This document shows positions 49,271 through 61,330 of a stretch of 64,000 bases of DNA, one piece after another (the stretch's first letter is position 1; each line of letters opens with the position of its first letter). The position numbers and the translations under genes are program-made. Source of the stretch: Lagopus muta (Eukaryota > Chordata > Aves > Galliformes > Phasianidae). The notes under the pieces were generated by a model, which was not told the origin of the DNA, made no database searches, and saw only the letters and a list, made by a program, of their open reading frames with translations. The stretch is from positions 31,341,214 to 31,405,213 of the forward strand of contig NC_064433.1 in assembly GCF_023343835.1 (NCBI RefSeq). The letters run 5' to 3'.

Positions 49271-50815
49271 CTGTCATCTCTCTTCTGTGGAATCACCTTC
49301 ATATTTTGAATAATGCCTTATGGGGAAATTTAAAAAAGAACACTAGATTCTTAGTATTCTGATTTTGCTGATCAATCAGCTGCATCTACAGCTAGTTATA
49401 GGACACTAGGAAAATACATTATTTTCTGTCAGTTTTCCCCTAGAATCTTTCAGTAGCATTCACATAGAAACAAAAAATTACCCTTTTCTATAGCAACTAA
49501 TGTCAGATGTAGACAATATGTAGCTGAATTTCTGGCCACACATTTTTGACCTTTTGTGACCAGTGACAAGGCTGAACAAGAACAAAGAGATGTAGATAAG
49601 AGATCTAATGAATATTTAAATATCCATCTTCCTCAGAGAAAGGGCATTTTCAAATGTATAAATCCATCTTTTTCACCTTCTCTTTCAAAGAAAACTTCCC
49701 TGTTACAGAATAGTAAAACTCACCTGAAAGGGCTTTCTTCGGCCTCTCATGTCCCAAATCTTGCTTTTATCTCCATTTACTGGCATTAGAGCCATAAGGG
49801 AGAAATCCAAATCTGTCATGTATAACTACAGGAATGAATACACAAACAAAATCATTTTTTGAGAACCTTTTTTAAACATCCATTAAAAATTCTAGGCAGT
49901 CTTGCTGGAAGTTGCTAGTTGGAAATCCCTACACTTGTTACAGACAGATTAAATGATAAGTGTAGGAGAATGATGAGGGTGTGGTGGAAATGATCTCCAG
50001 GAATCCATCTCTACCAATCACTGGTGACTTCTGCAACTTCTTTTGAATAGTGAAATTTGTATGTTGTATTGGAATTAACCCAAAGATCTCACATTTTTAC
50101 AAGGAAAGACTGATTTCCTTTCTTGATTTTCCGAATTACTTGCTGCCACAGAGCATATATTTTCCTCAAACACGTTCTGTACACAGAAGCTGCCACTTGC
50201 ATATTTTTTTTCAGTTGATGACAATTGTGTTACTGCTCTTTAGACAATATTGTAGAAATTGGAAATGGAAAAAAATCTATCAGTGGCAAAAAAATAAAAC
50301 TCAGATCTATTTTTTTTCTGCTGAGTATTATATTAGCTATGGTGCAGGTGCAGGGTATTATATTAGATGTGTTTTTCCATGCATTTTACTTTTTCCATTA
50401 TATGTTCTTTTGTATTTTAAGAAGTCCACCCAAAAAATCCCCAATGGTCTGCTCCAAATGTCTCTACTATTTTCATCAGAGAAAAAAAATCTAAAGCATC
50501 CTCAAGGTCAAAAAACAGTTTTTGCATTTGGCCAATATATTTGGCATTTCTGCAGTTTTTCTAGATGTATTTTCCCTGTTTACTCTCCAAATGATTTCCC
50601 TTGTTGGTATTCATACCAACGAGAGATTTGCAGGTTGTTCTTGAATTAGGTAGACAGGAAATTGGGGTAGATTTACAACGCGCTCAACTCTATATTAACT
50701 ATCCAAGCCCATATTAATATGGTAATAATAGGAGCTGAATTCTGCTAATTCCAGTCTTGCCCTTGTGTGTTCCAGGCACACTTGGACAACTCAATTTGCA
50801 TGTAACCATATATGA

Positions 50816-50918
50816 AAACTGCTCCGAAAGTAACTAACATTCACTTGCTGAACATTTATTGAGACCAAACAGTGGATGTGAGCAGAGTGAGACGACGGGT
50901 GGTGCATTTCAGCAGTGG
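50816..50918 (+). mobile_element. Mariner scrap: terminal repeat joined to internal transposase segment
   Basis: CTGCTCCGAAAGTAA at about 50819-50833 is the left terminal inverted repeat of the same mariner family as at 2391 and 30745. It is followed almost at once by plus-strand coding residues of the transposase N-terminal region (50849-50917), including DQTVDVS and FSSG. About 250 bp that normally lie between these parts are missing. At 50918 the element stops abruptly against a CR1 fragment. Confidence 0.85.
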
Positions 50919-51600
50919 CTCATATCCCTAAAGATCAGGAACTTGGCCAGGGCATGGTTGCTACAGCCCAGATCTAATCTCTTCAATGATCCCCTCTGCA
51001 TTGGTGAGCACCAGATCCAGCAACACTTTGCCTCTGATTGGTCTGTCTAATACACAGACCAGGAAGTCATCCTCAGTTGACTCCAGGAGTCTCCTGGCGT
51101 GTTTGCCGCCCACTTGTGTAGCTTTCCTACAAGACATCCAGACAGTTGAAAACCCACATCAGAATGACAGCCTGTGAGTGTGATGCCTCTTATAGCTGAA
51201 GCAGAAAGGCCTTGTCCACGACTCCCCTTGATCATGCGGCTTGTAGTTGACACTGACCACCAGATGTCCTTTATTGGTCTGGTCCCTAGTTGTAACCCAC
51301 AAGGTCTCAACCTGTTCATAACTGTTTCTCATAGGCAGCTCTTTGCAGTCTATCTACTTCTTAACAGAGAGGGAAACTCTTCCAGCCCTCCTACTTTGCC
51401 TACCCCTTCTAAAAATCTTGTAACCATCAGTCGCCATGTTCCAGTTGTGCAGTTCATACCACCGTGTTTCTGTGATAGCAATCAGGTCACAGTTTTCTAA
51501 TTGCACCATTGTTTCCAACTTGTTCTGCTTATTACCCATGCTGTACATATTGGTGTAGAAACACTTTATCTGGGCTTTTGGCTGTGTTACCTTCTTGGAG
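50919..51600 (-). mobile_element. CR1 LINE fragment: start of ORF2 (endonuclease domain), 3'-truncated
   Basis: Read on the minus strand from right to left, the fragment begins upstream of ORF2 and then enters an APE-type endonuclease domain. An open frame from 51548 down to 51354 contains SMGNKQNKLE and CDLIAITETRW, where the glutamate of ITET is the conserved metal-binding residue of this endonuclease family. After a stop and frameshifts, later segments read LHKWAANTPG and, near 51020, LLDLVLTN. The sequence ends within the endonuclease domain at the mariner junction and lacks reverse transcriptase and 3' tail. The right limit is uncertain and may extend to about 51700. Frame breaks show it is inactive. 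Confidence 0.9.
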
Positions 51601-53711
51601 GGGCCCTCCTAAATTCCTTTGGACAAATCTGAGGTTTTCCCCTGATTCTTCCTAAAGAGGCAGCATTCCTTAGCCCTTATCTGTCATTTGAAAGTACCTC
51701 CAGTTTTTTTTTTTGCTGGCCACAGGGCTGGGAAAACCAAGAACATGCAGTAGCCATGGCATGTGTTTTCTATTTGTGTGATTCCTTATCTTCTGTTTTG
51801 AGTAGCAGAATAACATTTCTCCTTACTGGTTTGTTGTACTTGAAACATCTTTGGAGCAGAGTAATCTCTGGGTTTCTGTTTCTTTCTACCTCCTGGTATT
51901 ACAAGGATAGTCTATTGTTGAAGCTTACTTTCATCTCTGACAAACACTAAAATAAACTGCCCTTCTGCTGTGGAGACAGGCTGTTTATTTGATACTGCCT
52001 GACTTTATTATTTTATAAAACTTTGATTTGATAGTTCTCTGACTGTCTGTGGGAAGTGTAAGGACCATATTCAGTTATATTACAACGGCATTATAATGCA
52101 AGGATCAGGTAACACTACAAAGTTAATGTGATCTACAAGGAAGATCATTCACCTCTGAGAAGAGCAATGGAGGAATTAGGACTCGTGATACGATGACTTT
52201 AGAACAGCCCATGTATGTCTCAGGAATGATAAGCAGTTTTCCTCTGTTCTGAATTTTTCCAAAGCAGGGATATTTTTTAGGAAGGTATGTAAACAAAATC
52301 TCACCAGAAGTGAATGAGTAATGGAAGTAAGATTTTTTTTTTAATTATTATTTCCTCATCATACTATGACCCCACATCATTTGTAAGTTTCTTAGTAACT
52401 TTCTAACTAAATTTGATTATATGAATGTCTATGAAATGTGCATTTAATGACTGTAACATTGATGATGAAAATACATTTGTTGAAAGTTGAGACCTAAATT
52501 ATATTTGTTCCAAAAAGAAATGTATTTCAGTTATGCAATCATGCAATTAAAAAAATAGAACAACACACCTCTAAGCAAGTTAGAGCAACATTGTCATATG
52601 ACTTAGGAGAGCAGTAACAGAAGAACCAACAAAATATTTGCTATGAATGGATTACTGATAAATCATGAGTTGAGGTTTGTTTAAACAGATGGTTTGCAAG
52701 ATAGCTTCCAATAATATACCATTCACAAAAACCTAATCAGATAAATTATTACACTGATGCAAAAGCAGATCCATTGAAAATATATCCACTAAAATTAGTT
52801 AAGAAGTTGAGTCATTAATAAATAGTATAATCTGATGAAAGAAGGTAGAAAATCATAACCTTATTTTTAAAATTATTTTTTCATTAAAAAATGCAAAGGA
52901 ACAGTCATAATTGATATATTAGTTGGTTCTTCTTGTAAGATATGGGAAAATGTGGTTAACATTCTGCTCAGGATAACTGTGATTCATTATGAATGAAGAA
53001 AAGAGTAGGAGACTGACTGAAAGATTTTCTGACCTAAGATACTGAACTGCATGTTCTGGACAAGCTTGGAACTTTTTCAAGGGGAACACACAGGACAAGG
53101 ATTAGATGATAAAAGAGTCTCCCCTCATTTGTCTTGACTTGTGTTTTACTAAACAAACAAACAGTTTATTTTATAAAATAAATTAAAACCTCTCAGCAAT
53201 TTTTAGGACTAGCTTAATATTTTTCTGGTGTTATTATTAGCCCAACAGATATTGGCCACATCTTTTCGTAGAAACAAGGTGAAATGAACTCAGAGAGAGA
53301 GAGCTCTTTCACTATCTTGCGCATGGTCATGACTTCCAGTGACTTCTTTCATATCTTGCCATCTTTTTGCAACTAGTGCATTTTCATAATTAGTGTTTTC
53401 TGTCTCTGTCATCTGGAGCTGTGCTAAGAACCTGGTATGCTTCAAGTCAGCAGAACTGCTTCAGTCCTTCTGAAGACTTGGAATTCTTACCTTCAGAAAC
53501 TGTGGAATTCTGTACTTCCTAGGATAAGTATTTTTTTAAAGATATCAGTGAGAATTTTTGGGTCAGTGTCTGGGAGGGGTGATGTGATTATGACTTTGAA
53601 ATCCTGTTCAAGATGCCTGCCTTAGAGACTTGCTGCAGTCTTTTATATTCTATGTTCTATTTGCAAATTCCTGGACAACATGCAATTTCAATTGATCTTT
53701 TAAAGTGGTAG

Positions 53712-53867
53712 TTCCTTCCTTCCTTCCTTCCTTCCTTCCTTCCTTCCTTCCTTCCTTCCTTCCTTCCTTCCTTCCTTCCTTCCTTCCTTCCTTCCTTCCT
53801 TCCTTCCTTCCTTCCTTCCTTCCTTCCTTCCTTCCTTCCTTCCTTCCTTCTTTCCTTCCTTCCTTCT
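53712..53867. repeat. (TTCC)n / (GGAA)n microsatellite, about 39 units
   Basis: About 156 bp of TTCC units is almost perfect, with one C-to-T interruption (TTCTTTCC) near 53850. On the minus strand it is (GGAA)n, the core of the ETS-family binding site. Its near-perfection suggests recent expansion and high variability. In translation it yields a repeated KEGR peptide, which is an artefact. Confidence 0.97.
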
Positions 53868-54296
53868 GAACGTGTGTGTTGAGATAAAAAAAGACTAAGA
53901 TAGAGAAAAGGAAAAGAATAATAATTATAACAAATATATATATGTACATATTTATAGAACTGATGCACAAGGAATTGCTCCACACCCAACCAATGACCAG
54001 TTAGCCCTCTGAGCAGCAGAAGAGAGTGAGATACCCTCACACCTCCTTCAAAACTCCTTCCACTTGATGATATACAGTATGGAATAGCACTTTTTCCAGT
54101 TTAAGTCAGCGGTTCTAACTCTGTTCCCTTGGGCCCCTTGGACTGGGCTCTGTACGGCACTGATTAGCTGCAACTACAAACTCTGATGTGATATCAACAT
54201 TGTTTTTCTCCTAAAACCAAAACATAGCATCATACCAGACACACTGAAGAAAACATTTCTGTCCCAGTGTTGAAACTAAGACAGCTTGTTTGTTTG

Positions 54297-54333
54297 CTTC
54301 TTCTTCTTCTTCTTCTTCTTTTTTTTTTTTTTT
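54297..54333. repeat. (TTC)n repeat followed by poly-T
   Basis: About seven TTC units run directly into a 15-16 bp T run. Confidence 0.92.
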
Positions 54334-54671
54334 AAACTATTAAGCACTCTTAAAATATGTAACTGTTATTTAGATACTATTTTGCTCTCATTTCTGGCTG
54401 ATGCACAATGAAATCTTCACATTTTTTTATACAAGTTAATTGATTATTGCAAGAACAATAGACAATTTTCCCATTAATTGTACTCATTTAAACATTTAAA
54501 TGTTACAGAGAAATGTTTTCAGAATTTCCATAATTTACTTGTCTATCAATGAAATGCTGCGTAAAAATACTTCAGTTTGTTTAAATGCACATGCTCTTTC
54601 CTGATAAACAAAACTTTGGAGTTCTTCTGTTTTACATTCCATATATAGCATATCTTAGCTAAAAGTTCACT

Positions 54672-54719
54672 CTTTTTTTTTCCTTTTCCTTTTCCCTTTC
54701 CTTTGCCCTTTTCTTTTTC
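54672..54719. repeat. Pyrimidine tract of CCTTTT-type units
   Basis: T runs separated by CC or CCC form an imperfect hexamer repeat lacking purines except for one G, with potential for triplex structure. Confidence 0.85.
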
Positions 54720-55241
54720 AAAACAAAATAACAAAGTGCATTTCTTTACCAAAAGTATTGATTTGAAATAAAGAAATTATATATTTGGGGTAAATTCAAA
54801 GAGAAAAAATCAGGAAAATATAATAATCTCTCATACTTTAGTTAGAAAAAGCTAATATTTGTAGTCCATTTTGAATAGTAATTTAAAATTAAGCTGGATA
54901 AAATACATCAAAATATCGTGGAAGAAACTATTACATCTAATCACTGCATCAGCAAAGATCACTCATTATATTGTTCTTTTCTTTTTTAATTTCTACAGTT
55001 TTGCTAGGGAATTTATTCTGCCATATGCCTCCTACAACAATATAGGGCTCTTCTACTGATAGATGTGAGAAGAGATTACAAAGAAAATAATAAAATAAAT
55101 AGACTTTTCTTGAAGAAGTCCTGAAGCAATTGGGGAAGATCAGTGCAATATATTCTCCCTGAATGTTCACTATATTTATAGAGATAGCAAGTTGCAGAGC
55201 TGTTTTATTTCTTGCTGCTGATGCATTATTTTCTTTTCTCC

Positions 55242-55260
55242 CATGCTGTGTCACAGCATG
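55242..55260. other. Palindrome CATGCTGTG-T-CACAGCATG
   Basis: Nine-base arms are exact reverse complements around a single T. It could bind a dimeric factor or be chance. Confidence 0.4.
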
Positions 55261-55439
55261 CCATCTTGTTTTGCAACCTCTGAAGCCAAGAGACAAATCT
55301 CTGAAACATAAGAAAAATGTATGTCGACTTCTTTTGTTGTTTAAAAATCATCTTGCTTCCACCAGTGACCAGGTGGATTGTTGTTTAGAAAACATAAAAT
55401 TTACATAATTACTGACTGTAGGATTATATTTGTAAACAT

Positions 55440-55620
55440 TCCAGTTTCCTCCTGCAGAATTGTAAGTATGAGAACAGCTGTCTCAAAAATTCTGTGATTA
55501 TCACTGTTAATTAATTCTGCCTGAAAAACAGCAAGATAAAAACAAACCCTAAGTCCCGTCTCAGAAGCTGCAAACCTATTCTGTGTGTACTGCAAGATGA
55601 AGATGACAATGAAATACAAA
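55440..55620. promoter_or_regulatory. Candidate conserved non-coding element
   Basis: It contains GAACAGCTGTCTC (an E-box in a palindrome), GTGATTATCACTG and GTTAATTAATTCTG within 80 bp, without simple repeats. Enhancer function is inferred only from motif density. Confidence 0.22.
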
Positions 55621-56481
55621 GTTTTAACTGTTGCAGACATTATACAGTCCTAATTTTGAGCATTCAACATTGAGCATACAGTATTACAGCTCACACTGAA
55701 GAATTGACTTTAACAAGAATATAACAATGATATTTTCTGTAAAAAGTACTTTTACATCAATTCTGAGACAGAATGGTGAAAGACTTGCATTCCGTTTGGT
55801 ATCTTTTGGTATCTGGGTGCCTGATAACTTTAGCTGTGCTTTCATTATGTTTAATATTTCCTCCTCCTTCCCTTAGCTCCCAGATAATAACTGTATAACC
55901 ATGCACACAAACACATTCAGTATATAAAAGCAATTATTTATTTCTAAAAACAAATTGTATGCCATGAAGAATATCCTGCCTGCTCAAGGAAGGGTTTAGA
56001 AGTTTTAGAAAGAAAGCACCTGTGTCCTAGGAAAGATACATTTGTGACTGCCAAGAGGAAGATATCCCTGCTTTCTCATATCCTGTGCTCTTACCAAGCA
56101 CCTAGCTGCCAAACAACAGCAAGTAGGAAGCACAATGAACTGTGAATTATACAGAAGGAGTTGTAATTAGCATAGATGATGGTATTTAGAAATTAGGAAG
56201 CTCAAGAAAGTTGTAGTTTCTGTGATCAGAATATTTATTTCTGCTTACTCTAGTATTTAAACAGCACCCAGCAGAAGTCCTTTTTTGCCACTCACAGTCT
56301 AGAGACAGGCCAGACAAGAAGGAGGAGGATCGTGTGGAAGACTCCCAGTTGATTTTACCTTGCTTCTTTTCTCAGATCTTCATCTCTAAGTAATTCCATT
56401 TGAATCAGCAAGTCCTGCCATGATTAAACTTTGTACAGATCTATGTGAAATCTAACTCTCCAAGGAAGCAAATCAAATCAA

Positions 56482-56514
56482 GTTTTTTGTTTTGTTTTGT
56501 TTTGCTTTATTTTT
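56482..56514. repeat. (TTTTG)n repeat
   Basis: Four to five TTTTG units are followed by TTTTGC and a T-rich end. Confidence 0.88.
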
Positions 56515-57654
56515 AAATCAATCAGTTATCGAATAGAAGCACTATACATCGAAAAAAAAAGAAAAAAAGTAGTCTCACAAGCCAAACTGCCAATAAAATC
56601 CATTAAAAAATGAGTGTGGTTGACAAAGTCAAGTGAAAAATGAAATAGGAAAATATCAAAAGAAGATTGAAAATATTTTTAATTCTTTAAATGTTTACCT
56701 CTTTCAGAGGTAAAATAGCTCATAAATTTTTGGGACCATAGGCTATAACTATAGATATATCTCAACAACCAGAGGTTTTAAAATAAAAATTAAAAAAAAA
56801 AAAAAGAAAAAGTGGAGCTTCTTGTTGGTTATATTAAATGCTAGTTGAGATAGGGCTTCAATATGATGCACTGGGATCTAGTGGGTAAAATGTTAATATT
56901 ACAGGTTTTTAAAATAACTACAGTCATCTGTAAGATGTCCTTTTGCTTTGTTCATTACTGGTATGAAATTGATAAAACCGATTCTAACTGATAAAAGAAC
57001 AGGAAGATCAGAGATAATTAAAAGGAAATAAAAGATTCCTGAGCCTCTGATCTTTATATTGTATTAAATAATTATAAGTTCAGTCAGGATGATTGAAAAT
57101 GTTACTAACCTCACATGTTTCTGGATGTATCAATTAAAAGTAAAGTAAAATACCTCATGGAAAATAAAAGCAAATCAGATATCAAAGGAAAAATAGAGAA
57201 AAGTTCAATGAAAGACTAAATGCAAGCTGCTTAGCAGAAGGCAGAGGAAAAAAGATCTTGCCTCACTCCCATTATGTGAAAAGGAAACTTCTTTTGTATA
57301 AATCATCTTCTTGTGTGATCGTTATAATTTGGAGAGCTCAAATTTCAAGGATTTATGCTGAATATCTCATCTTGATTTGGTGAGAGAGATTGCTCTTGTA
57401 CTCTGAAGAGCTTGTGTATGCAATGATAAAACTGCATGAGTTCTATCTCCATTAGCATGGGTTGTGATATTGGCAGGCAAATGTACTGGTGTGTGTCAGA
57501 CATGCTTAATGAAGAAAAGGAACAAAGTTGAATATTGTCAAATTGTATGAACCTTCTTCCCTTCATTATTTACATATATTACTCCTGTATTTCCTCCTCT
57601 TCTCCACAGAAATTTCCTTATTCAGGCCAAGCATCAGGTGATTCTGACTGGGAA

Positions 57655-57870
57655 TATCCAAAGGAGGTCATCTAGTTTAGACCTCTACTCAGAGTAAGGC
57701 TAGCTTTAAAATTGGGTAAAAGTGCTCAGGGCCCTGCAAAGTGAAATTCTGAGTATCTTCAAGGATATTTCACTTCATCCCTGGGCACTTGCTTGGCTAC
57801 CCCCTTAGTGAATATCCTGTCTGAAATTCCCCCTCCTACTGCAGCTTGCCCTTTCACTATGTGCTTATTA
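57655..57870 (-). mobile_element. CR1 LINE, old diverged copy
   Basis: AAAGGAGGTCATCTAGTTTAG and CTCAGAGTAAGGCTAG match the antisense strand of the CR1 3' region of older avian subfamilies. They are followed by GTGCTCAGGGCCCTG, GTATCTTCAAGGAT and CTACTGCAGCTTGCCC in the expected order. Identity is clearly lower than in the copies at 9344 and 31367, with small indels, and no tail is visible at the left end. The true limits are uncertain by some tens of bases. Confidence 0.72.
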
Positions 57871-58433
57871 GAAAAGTCCAGCACAACTTCTCCATAAACC
57901 CTTTCTGATAGCTGAAGCATGAAATCAGATCCTTCATTTATCTTCTTTGCTTTAGGTTGAACAAGCACACCTTCATCATCTTCTCCTCATATGATGTACT
58001 TCAGCCACCTCAACATTTTGATGCTCCTGTGACAGATTCTCTACAGTTTGTTGTTCTGTCATACAGGAAGAATATAGAAATATTGTATCCTTTGACGCAA
58101 TATTTCAGTTGCAACATTATGAGCATCAGGTAGAGAGAAATAACCACTTCCATTAAACTACTGGCTATGAATTTGCTAATGGGACCCAGTATCTAGAAAA
58201 CCTTCAACTTACACAGGCCTGACCCTTTTTCTATTAACGAGATTCTCTGTGTAGCCAGAGCTCACCCTTGCAGACACTGTAAGAGGCTTTCTACAGCTGT
58301 TATCTATGAACATTTTCTGTAAAAGTAAGTGGGTAAAGAAGTACCAGTATTCACATGCTTCCTACCAAAAATAGGGGGGAAAAAAGTTGACAGAAATTTA
58401 TTTACTTGTTGTTTGAACACCCATTAAAAGCCC

Positions 58434-58476
58434 TTATTTATTTATTATTATTAATTATTATTATTAATTATTATTA
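58434..58476. repeat. Imperfect (TTA)n microsatellite
   Basis: TTA and TTAATTA units alternate over about 43 bp, which indicates a decayed tract. Confidence 0.88.
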
Positions 58477-61119
58477 GCCCTTAATTTATGGGAATGTAAG
58501 ATATGCTTTCATTCTTTTAAGGTACCAGGTAACTGAATCAAGAACAGCCTGCATCTAAAGCACAGACATCTATCAAGGTGTGAGGTCATTTGTAATTCTG
58601 AATTTTGTTGGTAAGTAATAAGTACTTGAAAGTAATATAAATAAAGAGTCAGAGTAAAACATTTAGAATATATTGAAATCATACTGCTACCATGGCTTTT
58701 TCCAACTCTTAGCCCTTAGTGCTAAATGCACTATTTTTTATTTTATTTTTTTTTTAATTTCTGTTTGTTGTGCATGACTTTTCCAGAAATATATATTTAT
58801 AGTATAAGGTCTCTCAAACGTCTAATGTGGTTGCAGGTCAAATAGCTTTACAGCCTAACAGATGACAAGCTTCAAGGAGAGAATCTGCACCCCCAAAACA
58901 TACCAGTTTAAGTGGCCATGTACTAACATTGTACAGAAGATACACTCCAAGGAACTTGATTTAAATCTTATGGAGTTTGATTACCCTAATGCCATTCAGC
59001 TGGCAGTCTGAAGTAGATCTTATTGGTTAATGCGGATTTGTATATTTTTTTATCCTTAAAGCTACATTGACATAAACACCTTATATTTATTTATTATTGT
59101 ATTGCACACGTTATATACACAGACAATAAGAATATTGAACTCTCTCTTTATTCCCTCTCCTTTCTAATATACCATACTACAGCAGAGAAGTATGAAATTG
59201 TTTAAAATTTTCATAGAATTAAAATACTTCAGCTGTTCTTGATTCTCTTCCTAGTTTGCTCTCTCTGGTCCCAGATGTGTTCTGTTTATGTCACATACAT
59301 GTGTGTATAAGTAAAATACCTTTGTTCTGAGAAAAGAATAAAGCTTTGTTTAATAACACCACGAGCCCACAGTGTTATGACTTCAAATTATAGACTCAAT
59401 CTGAAAGGGCAATTTTTAATAGACATTTTAAAATAGCTTATTTTGTACAATTTAATCAACTATTTTAAAAAGTGTTTTCTGTGGTTCTCAGAGAACTGAA
59501 ATTACTATGTCAGTCACTTTCCTATTTTCTAGGAGCAGTTTGGGAAGACTGTCTTTCCAGGTCTGACAGGGTCCAGCTTTACTGAATCTGTCACATGAAC
59601 CCAATTACATGTTGTGATGACAACAGAAACAAACAATACAAGAGATGGTCATGAAATCCCTCATGCCTCATATGAACATATGCTCAATGTCCTCTTTCCA
59701 CTACCATTGCAAATTAAAGGATTGGGCTGCAGTTGAAAGCCCTGTGCCAGCACTGCAGAGCAGAAGACACACTGTGACATGAGAGCAGTATCTTTGCTGC
59801 AACAACTGCTTGCGTGTCTCTGTCTCAGACAGGCTGCACATGCATTGCTAACTGCACTTGTCCCTCGTCTCCCTCATGGAGAAGTTCTATGGTTGTTGGG
59901 GAGAATGACTTCAGACATTCTGCATAGAGCATGCATAATTGAAAACATGCAGAACTCCTTATTAAATAAACTGCATGAAAAGAAGCAGGATCAGATCTAA
60001 CAGGAAGAAACAAGTTCAATAGAGAGAGTTTGTTCATGCCCTATCTTGTGGGTGCTCTGAAAGGGACAGGTAAAGCAGTACCCTGGATAGATTATCAAAG
60101 TAAGCCCCAGAAGACAAAAGTAAGTTGTATTAAAACCAGAGTAAATATCCATCTATGTACAGTGGACATAGGGTTTTAGCAGAAAACTAAGATGCCTCAT
60201 TTCAGATAAACAGGAAGAAAGATTTATCCAGCTTTAAACAGCACTCTGCCTAGCATATATATTTCTTGTCAGATGTTCTTCATCATTGAGGCAGAGGAAT
60301 CATGCACACCTGGAGTGACACTCACCACACTGATCTCTGGTTTACCACTGACTACACAGGCTTGTATGCTCTAGCCACACTAGCTAATGGCCTGACATCC
60401 TTTCCATTTCCTTACCATCTTCCAGGCACATGGACATGTTCCTGCTGCAGACGTGGGACCACCCAGCCAGGATCAGTACACTGACTCAGTGTGCCAGTAT
60501 TTGAGGCACTGAGGTCCACAGCAGAATTATTGCCAGACAGATAACTTGGTACAGAATTTGAGATGTTACCTTCAAGGGTAAGCAGTATATTAAGGTACCA
60601 GTTATATTTGGCTCATACACAGCATTCTCTTTAAGCTGATCTTCATAGTATAAACAATATTTTATATTTTTGTTCTAAAATAAAAAACATTATGAACTTG
60701 CTGGCAAATACTAATGCATTATGTTATACTGGACGGTGATATTTTACTCTAAAAGATCAAATAGCCGCCATCCCACAGCATACTCTGGATGTTCACCTTG
60801 GAATATTTTGAGTTCTCCTTTTCCCTGAGTAGTATGAAATTGTTAATGACAGTGATGGAAGAGGAAACACCTAACAAGTATTAGACAAACTGTTTATCAC
60901 ATTTGGGCTACAGATTGAAATCCAAATAGAAAATATATTATGATTCCTTTCCCATATATAATCTTGCAAATTAAATTTAATAATGGAACCTGCAGCATGC
61001 TTCTTCCTTTTCAGCTGGCACACACAGGGTAGGCAGTTAAAAAAAAAAGTTTACAGAGGACAATAGTGATGTGCATACATTTCCTGCCATGTGTTCACAT
61101 AAAAAAGACAAGTGCTTCT

Positions 61120-61330
61120 TCCTCTTTTTCATTCACCCAACACTTTTGTCTCCAAAACATTAATCAGTGTTCATCAGAGTCAACAGTTTGTCAGAAATTC
61201 AGAATTAAAAATAATGCTTAATTTGAAAAGGCTACCAGCTAATCACTTTTTGGCTTCTGCTGACAAATGAAATATGAAACTTGCCAGCAGCTGCATATTT
61301 TATTCAATTGTTTGATCTGAAAACTAGACA
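61120..61330. promoter_or_regulatory. Candidate conserved non-coding element
   Basis: Motifs include ACATTAATCAGTG, AATAATGCTTAATTTG, GCTAATCACTTTTTGG, CAGCAGCTGCATA and TTCAATTGTTTGATC (LIM/homeodomain, E-box and SOX/TCF-like). The block lacks simple repeats or transposon traces. The call is motif-based only. Confidence 0.22.

Larger units (their letters stand above)
46342..50815. other. Unique non-coding DNA with several simple repeats
   Basis: No gene is recognised. The 199-codon open frame at 50050-50649 is rich in Phe, Tyr, Ile and Lys as expected for AT-rich chance sequence and shows no domain. Simple repeats are the ATT tract, a T-rich block at 47530-47559, the C/T tract at 47956-48000 and a T-rich block at 49243-49270. 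Confidence 0.55.
51601..57654. other. Unique non-coding DNA with microsatellites
   Basis: No gene is recognised. The first 100 bp may be additional decayed CR1. The stretch contains the long TTCC tract, a TTC repeat, a CCTTTT-type repeat and a TTTTG repeat. The block 55440-55620 is a candidate regulatory element. The long lysine/glutamate/glycine/arginine open frames on the minus strand at 53650-54040 only translate the microsatellite. Confidence 0.55.

Noticed and set aside
50050..50649. 199-codon plus-strand open frame, the longest in the window
   Set aside because: Composition is dominated by Phe, Tyr, Ile and Lys as expected of AT-rich chance sequence, with no domain, no clear Kozak context and no splice-site support. 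A short direct repeat (GTATTATATTAG) lies inside it.
53650..54040. Two overlapping minus-strand open frames of 111 and 127 codons with a repeated KEGR peptide
   Set aside because: They simply translate the TTCC microsatellite; a 4-bp repeat is open in all frames in that strand and the flanks carry no domain.
59779..60000. 73-codon open frame starting with a hydrophobic, signal-peptide-like stretch
   Set aside because: No family, cleavage context or neighbouring exon supports it; short hydrophobic starts are common by chance.
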